Source: Bacillota bacterium (GTDB lineage: Bacteria; Bacillota; Sulfobacillia; Sulfobacillales; Sulfobacillaceae). From it: 11,491 nucleotides of DNA. Location: assembly GCA_021820675.1 (NCBI GenBank), contig JAKADI010000017.1, positions 1-11,491 on the forward strand, in the 5' to 3' direction. The translations under genes were made by a program, and so were the position numbers. The stretch's first letter is position 1, and each line of letters starts with the position of its first letter. A model generated the notes under the pieces. That model was not told where the DNA came from and searched no databases. It saw only the letters and a list, made by a program, of their open reading frames with translations. This document shows, piece after piece, positions 7,917 through 11,491 of this stretch.

Positions 7917-8034
7917 CAGATAGCCAAATTTGGTCTGCAGGATTCTGTGGCGGATGCCGCTTTGAATCCTTTTGGCAGTATCGCCCAAATACTTCCATAG
8001 GCGGCTATAGGGTGCCAAAAAGACTTTCCGCCAC
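7915..8034 (+). promoter_or_regulatory. Candidate structured leader RNA of the rightward operon
   Basis: Three possible hairpins abut without gaps: TGCAGA/TCTGCA (7915-7920 with 7934-7939) enclosing CCAAATTTGG; GGATTC/GAATCC (7940-7945 with 7964-7969) with an inner GCGG-ATG-CCGC stem; and TTTTGGCA/TGCCAAAA (7970-7977 with 8013-8020). The second is followed by TTTT, so it could act as an attenuator. Alternative pairings compete with these: ATTTGGCTA/TAGCCAAAT (7883-7891 with 7921-7929) against the first, and GTGGCGGA/TCCGCCAC (7947-7954 with 8027-8034) against the second. This is a switch-like layout. No core of a riboswitch class known to me (TPP, FMN, SAM, cobalamin, fluoride, c-di-GMP) is recognised. 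Pairings were found by eye. Confidence 0.45.
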
Positions 8035-8061
8035 CGGTACCATTCCTAGGGGGCATCCCTC

Positions 8062-8169
8062 ATGTTTCAGCCGGGAAGTGTGCGTGTTGGGATCTGGAGT
8101 TCGCAAAGTGCCGGTAATGTCGAAAAGATGAACGAATGTGGGAGGTGGTTACATGCTCGAATCCCGTGA
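8062..8169 (+). CDS. Possible upstream ORF, 35 codons
   Basis: ATG at 8062 follows AGGGGG at a spacing of 8 bases and opens a 35-residue frame beginning MFQPGSVRVG and ending WLHARIP. It overlaps the start of the next gene by 17 bases in another frame. It contains no recognised motif. It could be a leader peptide that couples translation to the membrane protein gene, or simply chance; a short hairpin GGG-CAT-CCC could mask its ribosome binding site. Confidence 0.25.
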   Translation: MFQPGSVRVGIWSSQSAGNVEKMNECGRWLHARIP

Positions 8170-8368
8170 CAAGAATACGCCGAACCCGAATAAGAAATTT
8201 GACCTGGGGTTCCTGGGCATTGGAGGGGTATTGGCGGCATTGCTGGTGTTAGGAATAGACACCCACACCCCGGATTTGATATCGGTCGATGTGATGACGA
8301 TAGCCCTGTGGCTCAGCGTGGCGGGTGCCATGGTTATTAGCCGTTTTAATCAAGGGAGATGGGAATAA
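8153..8368 (+). CDS. Small membrane protein of unknown function
   Basis: The product has 71 residues: a polar N-terminus (MLESRDKNTPNPNKK), a first hydrophobic segment at about 18-36 (GFLGIGGVLAALLVLGI), a second at about 46-63 (VMTIALWLSVAGAMVI), and a short basic end. No family is recognised. The ATG at 8153 is preferred over a GTG at 8138 because GGAGGTGG (8141-8148) is well placed before it. Its TAA overlaps the ATG of the next gene by one base, implying translational coupling and perhaps a physical partnership with the large iron-sulfur membrane protein. No cysteine or histidine cluster is present (single His38), so it is unlikely to hold a cofactor alone. Confidence 0.75.
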   Translation: MLESRDKNTPNPNKKFDLGFLGIGGVLAALLVLGIDTHTPDLISVDVMTIALWLSVAGAMVISRFNQGRWE

Positions 8369-10179
8369 TGGCGACACCGCAACGAGAAATTCCGAGAACA
8401 TCCCCATATTCGAAACCGTTTTATAAATGGTTGGATCGTTTAGCACCCGTAGGTCTGGCACTGTTTATGATGGCCGTATTCGTTGACTATTCCTGGTGGA
8501 TGATCAAATCCCCGCAGCATTTGGCCAGTTGGCGTACCCTAATCTTCTTTGCTATCTGGATTCCTACCACGCTGTTCTACATCATTATGGCGATCAAGGA
8601 TATTGCGCAAAACTGGAACGGCCGGTGGGAATTCGCTGGACCTAAGGCCCGAAATCGTTTGGCCGACACCGTAGGAGCCCAGAAGGCCGGCATGCAGCAG
8701 GATTTCTTCCGATCTGTGACCGGAAAACGCTATGACTTAACCCAAAACGCCTTTTTCCGATGGCTGTTTCACCGGCGTTGGTACCAGTTTGCCGTTCAAT
8801 TGCCCAATGTGATCATTTTCAATATCGTGATCATTGCCGGATTGGTCGGCGTGGTGAATCCCAACCGCAACTTTGCCACCGTCATCACCTGGTATGTATG
8901 GTTTGGTGTCCTGTTCGTCTTGATGATCGGCGTTGGCCGGGCCTGGTGCCTCATTTGTCCCTTTAGCGCCCAGGCAGAATGGGTGCAGCGTCTGGGTCTA
9001 TTTGGCAAAGGCAAAAAGCTTCTGACGTTGGGCCTCAAATGGCCCCAAAAGTACTCGACTTTGCTCATCTCGGTGTTCTTCTTCCTGGGCTTAACCTGGG
9101 CCGAAGAGTTTTACAACGTGGCGGGCCCGGGAAAACCGGCCTTCACCTCCATGTTGGTGGCCGGGATCATCATGTGGGATCTCTTTTATGCCCTCACCTT
9201 CGAACGCCGCTCATTCTGCCATTACGGCTGTCCTTTAAATGGCGTCATCGGCGTTGTCTCGGCTGTCGCCCCGTTTGAAGGATTTCGCGCGAAAGACCGC
9301 AGCTTGTGCAAAACCTGCACCACAAAAGAATGCATGCGCGGTAGTGAGCGTAGCTACGGGTGCGGGTGGTACGAATATCCGGGCAGTATGTCTTCCAATT
9401 TTTATTGCGGACTCACCGGTGAATGTTTCAAGGGTTGCCCTTACGAAAACATTGGGTTGTCCGTGCATGCCCCTTTGAAAGAAGCTTATCAGCCCAAAAA
9501 GAAACGCTTTGATTTGGCCTTCGGCGTCACTTTGATGATGGGGGCGTTATTCTTCGAAATCCTCAACGCCACACCCCAGTACGCGGGCTTTGACACCTGG
9601 TTAAGCCATGCGACAGGCTGGAACATCGCAGCCAAGGCACTGGACGGTCAATTGTCCGGATATCCCATGCCCTTGGATTACCTGGGGATAATCTTCCTCT
9701 TTCCGCTGTTAGGGTGGTTGGTATCCCTAGGCGCATCGTGGATTAGCCGCAAGCAGATTCAAGCCCGGGAACTCTTTACCCGCTACTGCTACGGATGGAT
9801 TCCCCTGTTTGGATTGGGTATTTTAGCCCGCCAATTGCCGAAAGTGCTGACCAACGGTCCTACGATTGCCCAAGTCATTTCCGATCCCTTCGGATTTGGC
9901 TGGAATATGTTTGGCACCGCGCATATGCACATGCATGCCAGAGCTTTCGCCTACCACTGGATTTTGTTCGTTCAGTTGTCCTTTGTCTTGATTGGCGGCG
10001 TGGCTTCCCTGTTCGTCACGCAGAAGATTTCGCAATTGGATTTTCAGGGTCGTCCCGGATCGGGCGCGATAAACATCGTTATGCACAGTACGATCGCGAT
10101 CCTCATGGTCGCCATGATGGCAGGCTACTACTATATCGCCCTGACCAATCCAGGGCACCCTTTAGTTCCACCTTTCTAA
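8368..10179 (+). CDS. Polytopic membrane iron-sulfur protein (NosR/NapH/CcoG-like)
   Basis: The product has 603 residues and about ten hydrophobic segments (roughly 25-45, 57-77, 143-163, 172-190, 229-245, 261-277, 382-398, 438-457, 475-490, 529-550, 569-592). Cysteines lie at membrane edges as in Fer4_5-type proteins: Cys194/Cys197 in RAWCLICPF and Cys284/Cys288 in RRSFCHYGCPLNG. A loop then holds Cys314, 317, 322, 332, 347, 353 and 357, spaced enough for one or two further [4Fe-4S] clusters. A C-terminal membrane half follows with a histidine run (519, 521, 523, 530) and His573, which could bind haem or metal. By family knowledge such proteins move electrons across or along the membrane between quinols and ferredoxins; the partner here is unknown. 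The start at 8368 (after GGGAGA) is preferred to an ATG at 8359 overlapping the previous gene. It is not a close match in my reading to NosR (no FMN domain) or CcoG. Confidence 0.85.
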   Translation: MATPQREIPRTSPYSKPFYKWLDRLAPVGLALFMMAVFVDYSWWMIKSPQHLASWRTLIFFAIWIPTTLFYIIMAIKDIAQNWNGRWEFAGPKARNRLADTVGAQKAGMQQDFFRSVTGKRYDLTQNAFFRWLFHRRWYQFAVQLPNVIIFNIVIIAGLVGVVNPNRNFATVITWYVWFGVLFVLMIGVGRAWCLICPFSAQAEWVQRLGLFGKGKKLLTLGLKWPQKYSTLLISVFFFLGLTWAEEFYNVAGPGKPAFTSMLVAGIIMWDLFYALTFERRSFCHYGCPLNGVIGVVSAVAPFEGFRAKDRSLCKTCTTKECMRGSERSYGCGWYEYPGSMSSNFYCGLTGECFKGCPYENIGLSVHAPLKEAYQPKKKRFDLAFGVTLMMGALFFEILNATPQYAGFDTWLSHATGWNIAAKALDGQLSGYPMPLDYLGIIFLFPLLGWLVSLGASWISRKQIQARELFTRYCYGWIPLFGLGILARQLPKVLTNGPTIAQVISDPFGFGWNMFGTAHMHMHARAFAYHWILFVQLSFVLIGGVASLFVTQKISQLDFQGRPGSGAINIVMHSTIAILMVAMMAGYYYIALTNPGHPLVPPF

Positions 10180-10201
10180 ATCCTTGAGTGAGGTGAAATC
10201 G

Positions 10202-10528
10202 ATGACATCCATTGCTATCGTCAACCATGAACGCTGTGTAGGTTGTGAGTTGTGTACCCGGGCTTGCGGCGTGACTCATGCCATTTCTTTGAACCTTGAT
10301 AAGAACTGGGTCGAAATCTCAGAAGACCTGTGCTGGTCTTGTGGAGCCTGTGAAAAAATGTGTCCTTTCAGTGCCATCGCGCTGCCTTTTTGGGCGGAGC
10401 CGAATAAAGAACTGCGTGATACGATTTACGCCCAAACCCGCAAGCCGAAAAAAGCGCGTGTCGCGGTCCAAAACTTCGAGCAGGAGGAAGACGAAGAAGA
10501 CGTGATGGCGGGTTCCCGCTCCCACTAG
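10202..10528 (+). CDS. 2x[4Fe-4S] ferredoxin-type protein
   Basis: The product has 108 residues with two cluster motifs: Cys12, 15, 18, 22 in CVGCELCTRACG and Cys44, 47, 50, 54 in CWSCGACEKMCP. The first lacks the usual proline after the fourth cysteine. The C-terminal third (about 65-108) is polar, with a basic patch KPKKAR and then an acidic run EQEEDEED, resembling a docking tail rather than a plain soluble ferredoxin. ATG 10202 follows GAGGTGA at good spacing, 22 bases after the membrane protein stop, so the two are co-translated. The likely role is an electron-carrying partner of that membrane protein (inference), comparable to NapG/NapF-type subunits beside NapH. Confidence 0.85.
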   Translation: MTSIAIVNHERCVGCELCTRACGVTHAISLNLDKNWVEISEDLCWSCGACEKMCPFSAIALPFWAEPNKELRDTIYAQTRKPKKARVAVQNFEQEEDEEDVMAGSRSH

Positions 10529-10594
10529 CGGCTTAGATATGGCGTAGAGGGGTCTTTAAACTTTTCGGTAAAAATCTGAAGAAGGAGATTGGCT

Positions 10595-10873
10595 ATGGCT
10601 CATGTTATCACCGCTCTGTGCAGCGAAGCCAAAGATCAGAGTTGTGTGGAGGTCTGCCCCGTAGACTGTATCCACCCCGCATCGTCACTCGATGGCGATG
10701 ACGTTTATGCCAGCACCACACAGCTTTATGTCGATCCCGAGACATGCATTGATTGCGGTGCTTGCGTTCCGGTATGCCCTGTCAGCGCCATATTCATGGA
10801 AGAGGATTTGAGTCCGGAAGATCGGCCGTTTATCCAACTCAACGCGGAATATTACGAAAAACTACGGAGGTGA
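10595..10873 (+). CDS. 7Fe ferredoxin ([3Fe-4S][4Fe-4S])
   Basis: The product has 92 residues, cytosolic, low-potential electron carrier. Pattern: Cys9, then Cys17, Cys21 and Cys25 in SCVEVCPVDCIHP, and Cys51, 54, 57, 61 in CIDCGACVPVCP. The position two residues after Cys9 that would complete a CxxC is not cysteine (Ala12), giving the Cx7CxxxCP form known from actinobacterial and thermophile ferredoxins with a [3Fe-4S] cluster. ATG 10595 follows GAAGGAG; the 66-base gap before it has no clear promoter. Its stop touches the ribosome binding site of the next gene. It could be the soluble donor or acceptor for complex I. Confidence 0.9.
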   Translation: MAHVITALCSEAKDQSCVEVCPVDCIHPASSLDGDDVYASTTQLYVDPETCIDCGACVPVCPVSAIFMEEDLSPEDRPFIQLNAEYYEKLRR

Positions 10874-10879
10874 GGGATC

Positions 10880-11212
10880 ATGGCATTGTCTCTCGAAATT
10901 ACCCCTAACGCATCCAAAGCGTTAATGAAACTGCACCAAAATCCTCTGGCCCACTATATTCGCATCAGTGCCGGTTCGTCGTGTGGCTGCGGCAAGGTCG
11001 GATTCAAAATGCAGTGGGATGATCGCAAGAATTTTGGGGATACCGTCATCAAAACCACCAGCACCAATCTCGTGATAGACCGGACGACCAAAGTCCAATT
11101 GCAAGGCGGTACCATCGATTATTCCGACGATCCCATTAACAAAGGCTTTCGCATCACTGCCCCGGAAAGTTCGTCACATCCGGGAGGATGTGGGTGCGGG
11201 GGGGCGCATTAA
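10880..11212 (+). CDS. A-type iron-sulfur carrier (IscA/HesB-like)
   Basis: The product has 110 residues; the fold and motif order match the HesB/IscA family, which holds or hands on Fe-S clusters during maturation. Conserved cysteines: Cys35 and Cys37 in SSCGCGKVGFKM and Cys104 and Cys106 in GGCGCGGAH at the C-terminus. The first motif is CGCG instead of the usual GGCSG, so four cysteines rather than three are available. The start at 10880 follows GGAGG inside the end of the ferredoxin gene (6 bases between genes). Placement after two ferredoxins and a multi-cluster membrane protein suggests a dedicated assembly role, but no scaffold (IscU, SufB) is in view. Confidence 0.85.
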   Translation: MALSLEITPNASKALMKLHQNPLAHYIRISAGSSCGCGKVGFKMQWDDRKNFGDTVIKTTSTNLVIDRTTKVQLQGGTIDYSDDPINKGFRITAPESSSHPGGCGCGGAH

Positions 11213-11262
11213 CCCCCCAAGAACCGCACGCACAAGGGTATTAAGAACGTCTCCACCCCAAG

Positions 11263-11291
11263 GCAGGTCTTTTCTTCAAGAAAAGACCTGC
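11263..11291 (+). terminator. Strong hairpin terminator between convergent genes
   Basis: GCAGGTCTTTTCTT and AAGAAAAGACCTGC form a nearly perfect stem of 12-14 bp around a tiny loop, about 50 bases after the IscA-like gene. The plus-strand tail is T-rich but broken (TGCTCTTTC). It lies between this operon and the end of the minus-strand gene at 11320, so it may stop transcription from both sides. Confidence 0.8.
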
Positions 11292-11319
11292 TGCTCTTTC
11301 ATCAACCCGAGGTCCCCTA

Positions 11320-11491
11320 TTATACCCGGTGGTGCGACCCAAACTCCTGGATTTTTTCCATAACCCCCACCGCAACCCGTTCGCGCCACGGAGTCAAAAG
11401 GAGCCGCGGCTCATACACGTCGGGGTTCCGGGACAAAATTTCCCGCAGCGTATGCGCCCAGGTTTGGATACTCTCGGTATTGACGTTGATC
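11320..11491 (-). CDS. Unrecognised protein, C-terminal 56 residues (N-terminus beyond the window)
   Basis: The minus-strand frame is open from the right edge and ends in TAA at 11320-11322. The visible part reads INVNTESIQTWAHTLREIL at its start and LLTPWRERVAVGVMEKIQEF near the end, with charged, probably helical segments and no cysteines, membrane segment or cofactor motif. I do not recognise the family. Codon use resembles the neighbours, and the gene ends before the shared terminator, which supports it being real. It is transcribed towards the iron-sulfur operon and so is not part of it. Confidence 0.6.
   Translation of the reverse strand, partial: INVNTESIQTWAHTLREILSRNPDVYEPRLLLTPWRERVAVGVMEKIQEFGSHHRV

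Larger units (their letters stand above)
7686..7964. repeat. Perfect 13-bp inverted repeat flanking the AT-rich core
   Basis: CAAAGCGGCATCC at 7686-7698 is the exact reverse complement of GGATGCCGCTTTG at 7952-7964. The arms enclose 253 bases. Because they are inverted and lie outside the likely promoters, each divergent transcript would carry the same 5'-GGATGCCGCTTTG-3' in its leader, about 60-70 bases before nuoA and about 190 before the rightward operon. Possible meanings: a shared operator or RNA element, or the terminal repeats of a degraded mobile element. No matching target duplication is seen at the outer edges. Confidence 0.7.
7628..8152. promoter_or_regulatory. Divergent intergenic control region
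   Basis: This stretch of 525 bases separates nuoA (leftward) from the iron-sulfur operon (rightward). It holds no convincing gene apart from a possible 35-codon upstream ORF near its right end. The middle (about 7741-7930) is clearly richer in A and T than the flanks and should contain both promoters. For the rightward side a TTGACT/TATATA pair is seen; for the leftward side only a TATGAT (minus strand, 7874-7879) without a good -35. Several repeats and hairpins are listed separately. Confidence 0.75.

Noticed and set aside
7686-7964. Insertion sequence or MITE bounded by the 13-bp inverted repeat
   Set aside because: No target duplication, no transposase remnant, and the arms lie in positions that fit a shared regulatory element. 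Not excluded, but not supported enough to call.

Overview
The window shows the divergent junction between two redox gene clusters, most likely from a Gram-positive acidophile of the Sulfobacillus type. That placement is an inference from gene content: a complex I operon without nuoE, nuoF and nuoG before nuoH, strong GGAGG-type ribosome binding sites, frequent GTG starts, and a 7Fe ferredoxin of the actinobacterial/thermophile kind. No rRNA or other taxonomic marker is present.

Minus strand, 7627 down to 1: a tightly packed complex I operon in the order nuoA-B-C-D-H-I-J-K-L-M. nuoM runs off the left edge. Most junctions are 4-base ATGA/GTGA stop-start overlaps; the exceptions are short gaps at nuoA/B and nuoK/L, a 94-base gap between nuoH and nuoI, and a 75-base gap between nuoL and nuoM. 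The quinone module (B, C, D, H, I) and the proton-pumping antiporter-like subunits (L, M, K, J, A) keep their signature residues. The NADH-oxidising subunits NuoE, NuoF and NuoG are absent from the stretch where they normally sit (between nuoD and nuoH), so this looks like an 11-subunit type complex fed by another electron donor. nuoN is not visible and would lie past the left edge.

Intergenic, 7628-8152: about 525 bases without a clear gene, with an AT-rich core and many repeats. A perfect 13-bp inverted repeat places the same sequence, in the same sense, upstream of both divergent operons. The rightward leader holds three back-to-back potential hairpins and competing pairings, with a possible sigma-A promoter before them and a possible short upstream ORF after them.

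Plus strand, 8153-11212: a five-gene iron-sulfur cluster: a 71-residue membrane protein of unknown function, a 603-residue polytopic iron-sulfur protein of the NosR/NapH/CcoG kind, a 2x[4Fe-4S] ferredoxin, a 7Fe ferredoxin, and an A-type (IscA/HesB-like) carrier. A strong hairpin terminator at 11263-11291 separates it from the tail of an unrecognised minus-strand gene at the right edge.

Working hypothesis (inference): the plus-strand operon supplies or exchanges low-potential electrons through membrane and soluble ferredoxins, and the divergent NADH-module-less complex I oxidises ferredoxin, or runs in reverse to reduce it using proton motive force. The IscA-like protein would serve cluster assembly. 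The shared intergenic elements would let the two clusters be expressed together.
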